Positions 13,094 to 19,634 of a stretch of 39,536 bases of DNA are shown here, piece after piece. The notes beneath the pieces are model-generated. The model saw nothing but the letters and a program-made list of their open reading frames with translations. It had not been told where the DNA came from and ran no database searches. This DNA is from a virus. Both the position numbers and the translations under genes were made by a program. Within the stretch, counting starts at the first letter, position 1. Each line of letters opens with the position of its first letter. The stretch lies in the IMG/VR virus record IMGVR_UViG_3300022752_000168, positions 1 to 39,536 of that record, one strand, 5' to 3'.

Positions 13094-13475
13094 GGTTAGC
13101 CGCAACAGCGTACTTGGTAAGCTGTTTCGCATGGGCCTTGTGGGCGCCAGCACGATCACGCGCAACACGTCGCTGGTCAGCAAGCGCAACGGACGGATGC
13201 GGGCGCAGGCCAAGGAATTGCGCAAGCTGGTCGCCTGCGAGAAGCCGCGGGCGGCGACGGTGAAGGCCAAGCCGCAAGCGGTGCGTCCCTCTGTTGAGGT
13301 CGACCCGCTTAACGTCCCGCTCCTCGAGCTGCAGGCGTTCCAATGCCGCGCGGTCACGGACCCTACGCGCTTTGCCCAGCGCTTCTGCGGGCACATGCGC
13401 GTCGAAGGCCGCGCCTGGTGTGCGGCGCACACGGCGGCGTTCGTGGCGGTCAGTGAGCAAGGGAGGGCGGCATGA
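12987..13475 (+). CDS. GcrA-like cell-cycle regulator homologue
   Basis: The N-terminus (WTDEASDLAASLWREGFSGG, then VSRNSVLGKLFRMGL at about 37-51) matches the GcrA DNA-binding helix-turn-helix. The C-terminal region has CRAVTDP...FCGH...WCAAH (Cys120, Cys134, Cys145, His148), like the GcrA end that contacts sigma-70. In alphaproteobacteria GcrA joins the housekeeping holoenzyme and activates promoters with GANTC sites methylated by CcrM. The phage copy has 162 residues, similar to cellular GcrA, with a longer basic linker. It sits early in the rightward operon, so it could steer host polymerase or tie phage genes to the cell cycle. No CcrM-like methylase is in the window. Confidence 0.75.
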   Translation: MANLWTDEASDLAASLWREGFSGGQIASALGAHGVKVSRNSVLGKLFRMGLVGASTITRNTSLVSKRNGRMRAQAKELRKLVACEKPRAATVKAKPQAVRPSVEVDPLNVPLLELQAFQCRAVTDPTRFAQRFCGHMRVEGRAWCAAHTAAFVAVSEQGRAA

Positions 13476-14047
13476 AGGAGCCTTGCTACACATCGCGCAT
13501 CGTCACGGTGCGCCACACGTTCGCGGACGGGACGGTGCACTTCCGCAAGGGCTGCGCTTACTGCCGCAGCTTTGACTCGGCATGCGTCCCGAAGGCCTCG
13601 GTGACGGCGGAAGACCTCGCAGAAGCGTTTGACAAATCGTCCAACAATGATGCGCGCGACGCTGAATGCCCTGACATCATCGAAGCGCGCGAGGCTCGTA
13701 TCGCGGAACTGCGGGCATTCAGAAGTCTGCCGGCAGACGAACAAGCGGCCGCATATGAGGTTGGGCGCGTTAGCCGGTACGAAGACCCATCCTGGCGCCC
13801 GTTGCGCGAAGAGGTTTTGCGTCGAGCAGGGGCTAAGCCGCCTTTTGTTTTTGCGGTCTGCCAAATCGGCGTCATTCGCGCCGGCCTAGAATGCGGGCGC
13901 GCCGCCTGCGAGGCGCACCACCTGCACTACAACACGTTTTGGAACGAAAGCCCGGAAGACCTTGTAGCGCTGTGCGCTGAATGTCACCACGCTGAAACGA
14001 AATACACGCGGCGCAACGGCTCATCGCCCCGGATCGTGGGGCTGTGA
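13472..14047 (+). CDS. HNH-family nuclease-like protein
   Basis: The C-terminal half has CEAHHLHYNTFWNESPEDL followed by VALCAECHHAETKY (about 146-178), the ...HH..Y...ENP.DL..LC..CH arrangement of HNH nucleases, with His149/150, Asn158 and His172/173 as likely metal and catalytic residues. A CAYC...C cluster near the N-terminus (about 28-38) may bind another zinc. The middle (45-110) is a charged helix. It overlaps its neighbours by 4 bases on both sides, so it is an integral operon member rather than an obvious homing insertion, and may serve replication or recombination. Confidence 0.65.
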   Translation: MKEPCYTSRIVTVRHTFADGTVHFRKGCAYCRSFDSACVPKASVTAEDLAEAFDKSSNNDARDAECPDIIEAREARIAELRAFRSLPADEQAAAYEVGRVSRYEDPSWRPLREEVLRRAGAKPPFVFAVCQIGVIRAGLECGRAACEAHHLHYNTFWNESPEDLVALCAECHHAETKYTRRNGSSPRIVGL

Positions 14048-15861
14048 CCATGGGCCTTTTTGCCGGCCTCCCCGCCGACCCCAAGCAATGCGCGCTGGAA
14101 TACGCTAGGCGGGGCATCCCCGTGTTTCCGTGTGCGCACACGAAGCAGCCTCTCATCAAGACCGGCTTCAAGGCCGCGACCACGGATCCGATTCAGATCA
14201 ACAAGTGGTTTTCGTCTTGGCCCCGCGCGCTGATCGGTATCCCGACCGGGCCTGCGTCGGGTTACATGGTCCACGATCTCGACGCCAAATCCTGCGACGT
14301 CGAGATGGCGCTCGCCGAGCTGGAGGCGGATTACGGGCCGATCATCGGTCCCTTGGTCCGCACCATGTCGGGCGGGTTTCACGTCTGGACGCGCTGGGTC
14401 GATGGCATCCGCAACAGCGCCAGCAAGCTGCGCCCCGGCTATGACGTTCGCGGGGAGGGCGGTTACGCCATCGCGCCCGGCTCAATGGGCTATCAGCTTA
14501 TTCGCGACGTTGAGCCTGGCGAGCCGCCCGCGGGGCTGATCGCCGCCCTGCGCAGTCTTGCGGGCAAGCCCGCCCTCGCCGTTGTCGGCGGGACTCAAAG
14601 CGGCTTAGTCCTTAGCGTGCCGCAGACGCTCGAACAGCAGATTGAATCCGCCATGACGGAGGGGTCGCGCCATGACGCGACCGTCCGTCTTGTTTGGTCT
14701 CTGGTCAAACGCGGCATGTCCCTAGACGAGGTTATGGCGTTCGCGCCCTTCCTCGGTCGGTCCAACGGCTGGTCGATGGAGGAGGCCCAGAACGAAGTCT
14801 ACAAGGCCGCAAAGTCAGCCTTTGAGAAGCAGGGGCTTGCGGCAACCGGCAAGGCCGAGCCGCAGCCGATCCAGATTTACAGCCTGCAGCAACTGCAAAG
14901 CCGCGATCCGCCTGATTGGCAAATTGACGGCGCAGTTCCTGAAGGCGGTCTTTCGGTTCTGTTCGGCGACAGCGCGACGTTCAAGACGTTCGTCACGCTC
15001 GATATGGCGCTGTCGATTGCTTACGGCGTGCCGTGGCAGGGTCGGGCGGTCAAGCAAGGGCCAGTCATTTACGTTCTCGGCGAGGGCCAAGGCGGCTTCG
15101 CCAACCGCGTGCAAGCCTGGCGTGAGGCTCACGGCCTCGCTGATGTAGACGCCCCGTTCTTCACGATCCTGCAGCCGGTGCCGTTCGGAGACTTCAAGGC
15201 CGTCGCCCTGCTCGTCAAGGCGATCGAGGCGACGGGCGTCAAGCCCGTGCTGGTCATCATCGACACCCTGGCTCGGAATTTCGGCGGCGGCGATCCCGAC
15301 AAGACGCAGGACATGACGACGTTCGTGACCGGCCTTGATGCCGTCCGTCACCAGTTCAGCACGGGCGTGTTCGTCGTCCACCATAGCGGCAAGGACAGCG
15401 CCAAGGGCGCGCGCAACTCGTCCGTGCTGCGCGCTGCCGTCGATTGCGAGATCCGCGCTGAGCGCGAAGAGGGCGCCCAGCGGGTCAAGCTGACCAACAC
15501 CAAACAGAAAGAGGGCGAGGAGTTCCGCCCCCTCTGGGTGTCGGTTGAGCCCATCGAAATCATCGACGGGCGCACTGGCGAGGTCGTCAAATCGCTTGCC
15601 GTGAAGTCTGACAGCGCCACGAACGCAGGCGTTGAGATGAAGTCCAGCCGCATCGGCAAGGTCGAAAAATGGATCATCGAAACCCTTGCTGATGCGGGCA
15701 CTCTGACCATGCCTGAACTTGTTTCAAGGGGGTCAGATCACAACCGTCAGAACCTCTACAGGACGGTAAACACGCTTACAGAGAAGGGCATCGTGTGCCG
15801 TGACGACGGACCCCCTGTCGTCATTTGGTTAGCCGATCAATATCAACATGATGAGGGCTGA
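14044..15861 (+). CDS. PrimPol-helicase fusion (replicative primase/helicase)
   Basis: Residues about 10-165 form a PrimPol domain with MVHDLDAKS (acidic Asp78/Asp80), SGGFHVW (His113) and YDVRGEGGYAIAPGS. Residues about 295-500 form a RecA-like AAA helicase with a Walker A variant GDSATFKT (308-315), in which the second Gly is Phe, and Walker B VLVIIDT (402-408). Residues 545-600 resemble a winged helix. Such fusions prime and unwind at phage and plasmid origins. The start is GTG at 14044 (overlapping the previous stop) or ATG at 14050. It ends at the repeat-rich candidate origin, two copies of whose motif lie in its last codons. Confidence 0.85.
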   Translation: MTMGLFAGLPADPKQCALEYARRGIPVFPCAHTKQPLIKTGFKAATTDPIQINKWFSSWPRALIGIPTGPASGYMVHDLDAKSCDVEMALAELEADYGPIIGPLVRTMSGGFHVWTRWVDGIRNSASKLRPGYDVRGEGGYAIAPGSMGYQLIRDVEPGEPPAGLIAALRSLAGKPALAVVGGTQSGLVLSVPQTLEQQIESAMTEGSRHDATVRLVWSLVKRGMSLDEVMAFAPFLGRSNGWSMEEAQNEVYKAAKSAFEKQGLAATGKAEPQPIQIYSLQQLQSRDPPDWQIDGAVPEGGLSVLFGDSATFKTFVTLDMALSIAYGVPWQGRAVKQGPVIYVLGEGQGGFANRVQAWREAHGLADVDAPFFTILQPVPFGDFKAVALLVKAIEATGVKPVLVIIDTLARNFGGGDPDKTQDMTTFVTGLDAVRHQFSTGVFVVHHSGKDSAKGARNSSVLRAAVDCEIRAEREEGAQRVKLTNTKQKEGEEFRPLWVSVEPIEIIDGRTGEVVKSLAVKSDSATNAGVEMKSSRIGKVEKWIIETLADAGTLTMPELVSRGSDHNRQNLYRTVNTLTEKGIVCRDDGPPVVIWLADQYQHDEG

Positions 15862-15953
15862 AATGACGACAAATGACGACACTGACGACAAGGCGGTGAC
15901 GACGTGTCGTCACTTGTCGTCACTTCCTATAAGAAGTGACGACAATGACGACA
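15801..15953. repeat. TGACGAC iteron-like array with a long hairpin, candidate replication origin
   Basis: TGACGAC(A/G) occurs in forward orientation at 15801, 15864, 15874, 15883, 15897, 15937 and 15946, and inverted (TGTCGTCA) at 15816, 15905 and 15915: ten copies in 153 bases. The inverted pair and the last two direct copies form a hairpin: TGTCGTCA, one bulged C, then a 13-base arm (15914-15926), loop CTATAA and matching arms to 15953, 21 base pairs in all. No T-run follows. Repeats plus a strong hairpin beside the PrimPol-helicase gene suggest an origin; an RNA or protein-binding regulatory element is the alternative. Confidence 0.6.
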
Positions 15954-15976
15954 GCGGAGGGGGCGACAGCCAATGA
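15863..15976 (+). CDS. Possible 37-residue peptide encoded across the repeat array
   Basis: An open frame starts with ATG one base after the helicase stop and ends with TGA overlapping the next ATG (ATGA), exactly bridging two genes as in the rest of the operon. Its product is low-complexity (Asp, Thr, Ser, Asn and Gly) because it is made of the TGACGAC repeats. A GAGGGC precedes the start. It may be translated merely to couple its neighbours, or be an accident of the repeat. Confidence 0.25.
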   Translation: MTTNDDTDDKAVTTCRHLSSLPIRSDDNDDSGGGDSQ

Positions 15977-16365
15977 CCCTCCGCCCTCGCTCCAAATACA
16001 ACGCCCGCCGCGTCACCATCGACGGCGTCACCTTTGACAGCGTCGGCGAGGCCAACCGCTGGCGACAGCTCAAACTGCTGCAGCGGGCGGGGGTCATCAA
16101 AGGGCTCGGCGAGCCGCACCCGTCATTTCCGATCGTCCTCAACGGGACCACCGTCTGCACGGTCGAGATGGACTTTGCATATTCGGAAAACGGACAGGCC
16201 TGCGTCGAAGATTACAAGGGCCGCGACCTCCCCATGTCCCGGCTCAAGCGCAAGCTGCTCGCTGCGGCTTATCCGCACCTGACCATCATCGTGACGGGGC
16301 CAGGCGCACCCAAGCCCCGCAAACCACGCAAGGCTGCTGGCAAGGCGAAGGGGGTGGCGCGATGA
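15973..16365 (+). CDS. DUF1064-type predicted nuclease
   Basis: The 130-residue protein matches the DUF1064 pattern: RSKYNARRVTIDGVTFDSVGEANRWRQLKLLQRAG is its opening, then EMDFAYSENG.ACVEDYKGRD (Asp and Glu-Asp-x-Lys, a PD-(D/E)xK-like core) and LKRKLL. The family is predicted to be a phage nuclease, perhaps resolving Holliday junctions. It lies 20 bases after the origin hairpin and beside replication genes, which fits resolution of replication or recombination intermediates. The basic C-terminal tail (KPRKPRKAAGKAKG) would bind DNA. Confidence 0.75.
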   Translation: MTLRPRSKYNARRVTIDGVTFDSVGEANRWRQLKLLQRAGVIKGLGEPHPSFPIVLNGTTVCTVEMDFAYSENGQACVEDYKGRDLPMSRLKRKLLAAAYPHLTIIVTGPGAPKPRKPRKAAGKAKGVAR

Positions 16366-17204
16366 AGGAGGCATGGCTTCACCGGAGGGCGCTTAAGGGC
16401 GGCCTTAAACCACACATCCCGCTTTACCTTTTGACCGCAGAAGCGTTTCAGGCGGGGATTGACGCGGTTTACGCGGATATTGATGCGGTCAAGCAATACG
16501 CGCCGTTCCCGCAAGATTTGTTCGCCGTCGAACTTCCTTTGCAGGTCGATCGCTGGGGAACTCAATGGTTCCCTGATGGCGGACACAAGCGAGCCTTGCT
16601 GATTTGCTGCAGAAACGCCAAAGAATACATGGAAGTCTTCGCCGTGTGCGACGACGACAGATTCGACTACGGAACCGTCTTTTGCGGAGCGTTTTGTTTA
16701 ACAGACAGCTTCGACATCATGGTGATCGGAACGACGCGAGAGGCAGAAGTCCGGTCTTGGATAGAAGATGACCGCTGCGCAAAATCTATCGGGGCCGGTG
16801 GATTTGATTTCCTCAGCAATGACGAGCGAAGCGATTTTTACAAAAACGTTGCGCAGTTGGGCCACGATTGGCTGGTCGCCGCTTGCGCCGTCATCGCCAC
16901 CCCCGGCCTGCCACGCGAAGAAGGCCGCTCCCGCGCCCCAGAGCCTAAGCAACGCACCCGCGGCGCCGTAACCAAGCCTGCAGAGTTTGCATGGTCGCGC
17001 ATCAGCCTCGACATCGACCGAACCGTTAGCGGCGGCGAGAAGGCCCAAGAGGCCGAGGCCCGCAAGCTGGCGCTGCACCGCGTCCGCGCTCACTTGCGCT
17101 TCATCAAGGACAAAGGCCTGGTGCCCGTCCGCTCGCACATGCGGGGCAACGCGGCAAACGGCGTCCGCATTGGCCGGACGCTGGTTCACAAGGGGGGGCA
17201 ATAA
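16362..17204 (+). CDS. Hypothetical early protein, two-part
   Basis: I do not recognise the 280-residue product as a whole. The C-terminal 45 residues (LALHRVRAHLRFIKDKGLVPVRSHMRGNAANG is the key stretch) resemble the 'HRVRGH.R.y..g....V..H.RG' box of a common phage family of unknown role. Residues 1-170 have a different character: Cys- and aromatic-rich, from DNA that is visibly less GC-rich than its surroundings. A Pro/Arg-rich linker (about 185-205) joins them. This could be a fusion of a recent acquisition with a resident phage domain. Its start overlaps the nuclease stop (ATGA). Confidence 0.5.
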   Translation: MKEAWLHRRALKGGLKPHIPLYLLTAEAFQAGIDAVYADIDAVKQYAPFPQDLFAVELPLQVDRWGTQWFPDGGHKRALLICCRNAKEYMEVFAVCDDDRFDYGTVFCGAFCLTDSFDIMVIGTTREAEVRSWIEDDRCAKSIGAGGFDFLSNDERSDFYKNVAQLGHDWLVAACAVIATPGLPREEGRSRAPEPKQRTRGAVTKPAEFAWSRISLDIDRTVSGGEKAQEAEARKLALHRVRAHLRFIKDKGLVPVRSHMRGNAANGVRIGRTLVHKGGQ

Positions 17205-17205
17205 T

Positions 17206-17613
17206 ATGCCTGACCCCGAAACCGCACTCGCATGGCAGGCGCAGCGCATCGAAGCGCTCGAGGCCGAGGTGGCCTACCTCCGCGGCCAGCTCGCCGAAGC
17301 TACCGGCGACGCCAGCCAGAGCATCCTGATGAGCGAATACGGCCTCACGCATCAGGAAGCCCGCGTGCTGGCCCGCCTGATGCAACCCGCGCCCACGCTC
17401 GCTGCCCTCGCGGCTGCAATGCGCACGGAAAGCACGCTGCCCGAGAAGCTCGTGCAAGTGCTGATCTGCCGGATCCGCGCCAAGCTCGCCCGCGTTGGCC
17501 TTGTCCACGCAATCGAGACGGCTGTCGGACTCGGCTACCGCCTGACCCCTCACGCCCGCCGCGCGCTCGCCGCAGCGCTTGACGAACCCCCTGCGCAGGA
17601 GATGAGCCGATGA
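17206..17613 (+). CDS. Winged-helix (OmpR-type) transcriptional regulator-like protein
   Basis: The 135-residue protein has an N-terminal coiled coil (about 6-35) and then LTHQEARVLARLMQP...LPEKLVQVLICRIRAKLARVGLVHAIETAVGLGYRL (about 45-115), following the C-terminal DNA-binding domain of response regulators, in which the recognition helix is K.V.V.I.RLR.KL and the wing ends GVGYRL. There is no receiver domain; the coiled coil probably dimerises it. A GGGGGGG run gives the SD before ATG 17206. As one of the last early genes it is a candidate activator of the late operon beginning at 18347. Confidence 0.65.
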   Translation: MPDPETALAWQAQRIEALEAEVAYLRGQLAEATGDASQSILMSEYGLTHQEARVLARLMQPAPTLAALAAAMRTESTLPEKLVQVLICRIRAKLARVGLVHAIETAVGLGYRLTPHARRALAAALDEPPAQEMSR

Positions 17614-18155
17614 GCCGGATATGGGACCAGTGGCGCGCCGAGAAATGGCAAGAGCGCGCCGAGTACGGCATCGAGGGCCGCCGCCCGCCGCAGGACCGCT
17701 GGTGCGTCCGGCGCTGGGTCAACGACGGCGATATGCCGTCCGCCTTCTTCGACGCAGCCGTGTGGTACGAGGGACGCCTCGAAGCCGCTTCCGGCTGTAA
17801 GGGTAGCGGACCTATCGCCGAACGCGTCCAGGGCGGCTCTAATGGCCAGGAAAAGGCATACCTAGAGGCCATCCACGCCGGCAATGAGCAGGCGAGCGCA
17901 CGCATGGCCGTCTGGCGTTTCTGCGAGTGTAAGCCGACGCTGCTGGTGTTCGACGCCCTGTTTGAGCGCGAGGACGGCGACGACATCCTGCCAGGCCGCC
18001 CCTCGCTCGATGCGCTTGCCCGCCGCTTTGGCCGGCGTAAGGCCGCAATCAAAGCCATGGCCATGCTGTCGCTGGAGGGCTTGGCGAACTACCGGGAGCG
18101 GACCACGAAAGAGCGCGATTTGTGGCTCAAGCGCGGCGGGATACCTACCCGTTGA
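17610..18155 (+). CDS. Last early gene, possible late regulator with HTH-like C-terminus
   Basis: The 181-residue product is not a family I can name. It has several Trp residues, two Cys (FCECKP) and a C-terminal segment, RPSLDALARRFGRRKAAIKAMAMLSLEGL (about 135-165), that looks like a helix-turn-helix. Position at the end of the early operon, right before a terminator and the late genes, is where lambdoid phages keep their antiterminator, and that is the best guess. It overlaps the previous gene by 4 bases. Confidence 0.5.
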   Translation: MSRIWDQWRAEKWQERAEYGIEGRRPPQDRWCVRRWVNDGDMPSAFFDAAVWYEGRLEAASGCKGSGPIAERVQGGSNGQEKAYLEAIHAGNEQASARMAVWRFCECKPTLLVFDALFEREDGDDILPGRPSLDALARRFGRRKAAIKAMAMLSLEGLANYRERTTKERDLWLKRGGIPTR

Positions 18156-18202
18156 CGACGGGACCAGTTTGCCCCATGATTTGGTCAAGATCGAATTGAT
18201 TC

Positions 18203-18234
18203 GCCCGGCCGCCCCAAAAGCGCGCCGGGCTTTT
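18203..18234 (+). terminator. Intrinsic terminator between early and late operons
   Basis: GCCCGGC (18203-18209) pairs with GCCGGGC (18224-18230), followed by TTTT (18231-18234). It lies 47 bases after the last early gene. The remaining intergenic DNA up to 18346 shows no clear sigma-70 promoter; the late promoter, presumably activator- or antitermination-dependent, should be within 18156-18346. Confidence 0.65.
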
Positions 18235-18346
18235 CGCATTCCGCCGGCCGGATAACCGATCACGGGCGCGTCCCCACCCAAGCCATAGCCCTGAACGACC
18301 CGCTGCCGGCGGAACCCCCATCCACATCCATGGAAGGCTGGAAACC

Positions 18347-18697
18347 ATGGCAAACGTCCTGAAGGTGGCTCCCCCACCTAGCGAGGCCGAACGCCTCGAG
18401 CGCCTACAGCGCGAAGCATTGGAAGCGATCAACCGCCGCCTGACCGACGAGATCGCCCCCGCCTTGCGGGCCGAGATCGTGGCTGAGGTCAAGGGCACGC
18501 TTGAGGACACGCGGTCCACGGCATTCGCCCATGGGCACGCTCACGCCATGAGCAAGACCTGGCGCTTCCTCGTCGCAGGCGCGCTGGTGGGCTTCCTGGC
18601 GGCCGTCATGACGTACGGCGTGGCTAGCCTGAACGGCGGCTACCTCGCATCAATGGAACGGAAAAACGACGAAATTCGGAGCCTGTTGAACCAATGA
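18347..18697 (+). CDS. Single-span membrane protein, first late gene
   Basis: The 116-residue protein has a long helical, charged N-terminal half (about 12-60), a His-rich turn (AHGHAHAMSK), one membrane segment (about 72-94) and a short charged tail. No family is recognised. It could be an additional holin-like or structural membrane protein. Its stop overlaps the next start (ATGA). Confidence 0.55.
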   Translation: MANVLKVAPPPSEAERLERLQREALEAINRRLTDEIAPALRAEIVAEVKGTLEDTRSTAFAHGHAHAMSKTWRFLVAGALVGFLAAVMTYGVASLNGGYLASMERKNDEIRSLLNQ

Positions 18698-18906
18698 GTC
18701 CGGGTCCGACTTCGCTTGAAAATTGGCCGCTTAGCGCGCACGCGCGCAATCGTCTGCGCGACAACGGCATCACCACGAAAGAACAACTTCTGTCGAAAAC
18801 AGAGGTAGATTTACTCAGGCTCAATGGTTTTGGGCGGCTTTCGCTTGTTTCTGTGAAAGCCGCTCTCAAAGGATATCGACTTAAGCTGAAAGGGCATGGC
18901 CAGTGA
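18694..18906 (+). CDS. Stand-alone RNA polymerase alpha-subunit C-terminal-domain-like protein
   Basis: The 70-residue product aligns by eye over nearly its full length with the bacterial alpha-CTD: LENWPLSAHARNRLRDNGI, TTKEQLLSKTEVDLLRL and FGRLSLVSVKAAL correspond to ELTVRSANCLKAEAI, YIGDLVQRTEVELLK and LGKKSLTEIKDVL of the E. coli subunit. The helix-hairpin-helix Gly (47) and the Ser-Leu pair (50-51) are kept, as is the Asn equivalent to E. coli 268; the Arg265 position appears to be His. In the host this domain binds UP elements and activators. A free copy at the head of the late operon could bind late promoters or titrate host activators. It is coupled by overlap to both neighbours. Confidence 0.75.
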   Translation: MSPGPTSLENWPLSAHARNRLRDNGITTKEQLLSKTEVDLLRLNGFGRLSLVSVKAALKGYRLKLKGHGQ

Positions 18907-19151
18907 CCTACACCGAAGCGGCCCGCGTGGCCGAAGAGAACGCGCGCTGGATCCGCAACAACGATGCGGAGCGCATGCGCAAGGTTGAGCAGCTCGAGCG
19001 CGCACGCGCCGTGATTTCGGCCGCGCTCAACATCGACCCGATCGTCGCTGAGCCTGACAGCCTGCCGCCGACCGACAACATTGTGTCCATCATGGACCCG
19101 GTGCCGGTTGTGGTTGATGCGCGCGCTCAACAAGGCGAGGACGCGGCGTGA
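18903..19151 (+). CDS. Hypothetical small helical protein
   Basis: The GTG start at 18903 overlaps the previous stop (GTGA). The 82-residue product has a charged N-terminal helix (about 3-43, MTYTEAARVAEENARWIRN...) and a Pro-rich acidic second half. No motif is recognised. It ends in a GTGA overlap with a 37-residue membrane peptide. Confidence 0.5.
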   Translation: MTYTEAARVAEENARWIRNNDAERMRKVEQLERARAVISAALNIDPIVAEPDSLPPTDNIVSIMDPVPVVVDARAQQGEDAA

Positions 19152-19261
19152 ACATCAACCTCAACAGCATCGTGGCCAAGGTCTTGGACGGCACGTTGAT
19201 CGGCGTTGGCATCATCATTGCCGTCGTGGTGACGCGTAAGCTGTTGCCGGGCGTGATTTAG
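19148..19261 (+). CDS. 37-residue single-span membrane peptide
   Basis: GTG at 19148 overlaps the upstream stop and gives MNINLNSIVAKVLDGTLIG followed by a hydrophobic run (VGIIIAVVV) and a basic TRK, then stops at 19261, 7 bases before the small-terminase ATG. The coupled start, conserved-looking spacing and clear membrane-segment composition argue for a real micro-gene. Function is unknown. Confidence 0.45.
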   Translation: MNINLNSIVAKVLDGTLIGVGIIIAVVVTRKLLPGVI

Positions 19262-19268
19262 TTGGCAA

Positions 19269-19634
19269 ATGGCACACGCGAGTATTAAAGCGCGCGGTCG
19301 TCCGCCTTACCAAAGAAGCGAGAGCGACGCCGCTCGCATTGAGCGCATGGCTGCTTACGGCATTACGCACGACCAAATTGCGGCGATCGTCGGCATCAGC
19401 GACGAGACGCTGCGCAAATACTACCGCGACGAACTGGACCTTGGAAAATCCAAGACGGTTGCGCGTGTTGCTGACAGCCTTGTCGAAGTCGCTATGAGCG
19501 GTGACGTGCAGGCGCAGAAGTTCTTCCTTTCAGCTCGTGGCGGCTGGAGCGAGAAGCAAACGACCGAGATAGCTGGCGAGCTTAAGGTCAACAAAATTGT
19601 CCTCCGCGGCGTCCGAGCAAACGCTAACGATTGA
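19269..19634 (+). CDS. Terminase small subunit
   Basis: The 121-residue protein has a basic start and an HTH at about 22-55 (IERMAAYGITHDQIAAIVGISDETLRKYYRDEL), then helices with ALSVEVAMSGDVQAQKFFL-like sequence (DSLVEVAMSGDVQAQKFFLS). This is the pattern of small terminases, which bind the packaging site and recruit the large subunit. It directly precedes and overlaps the large-terminase gene by 38 bases. The pac or cos site is probably in or just upstream of this gene. Confidence 0.8.
   Translation: MAHASIKARGRPPYQRSESDAARIERMAAYGITHDQIAAIVGISDETLRKYYRDELDLGKSKTVARVADSLVEVAMSGDVQAQKFFLSARGGWSEKQTTEIAGELKVNKIVLRGVRANAND

Noticed and set aside
12987-13475. A CcrM-type methyltransferase partner for the GcrA homologue
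   Set aside because: No DPPY/NPPY-type methylase motif is present in any supported gene.
15897-15953. CRISPR-like array reading of the TGACGAC repeats
   Set aside because: Repeats are only 8 bases, irregularly spaced and partly inverted, with no unique spacers of regular length and no cas genes.
15905-15953. Hairpin as an intrinsic terminator
   Set aside because: No T-run follows on either strand and the next gene starts only 20 bases later in the same operon.
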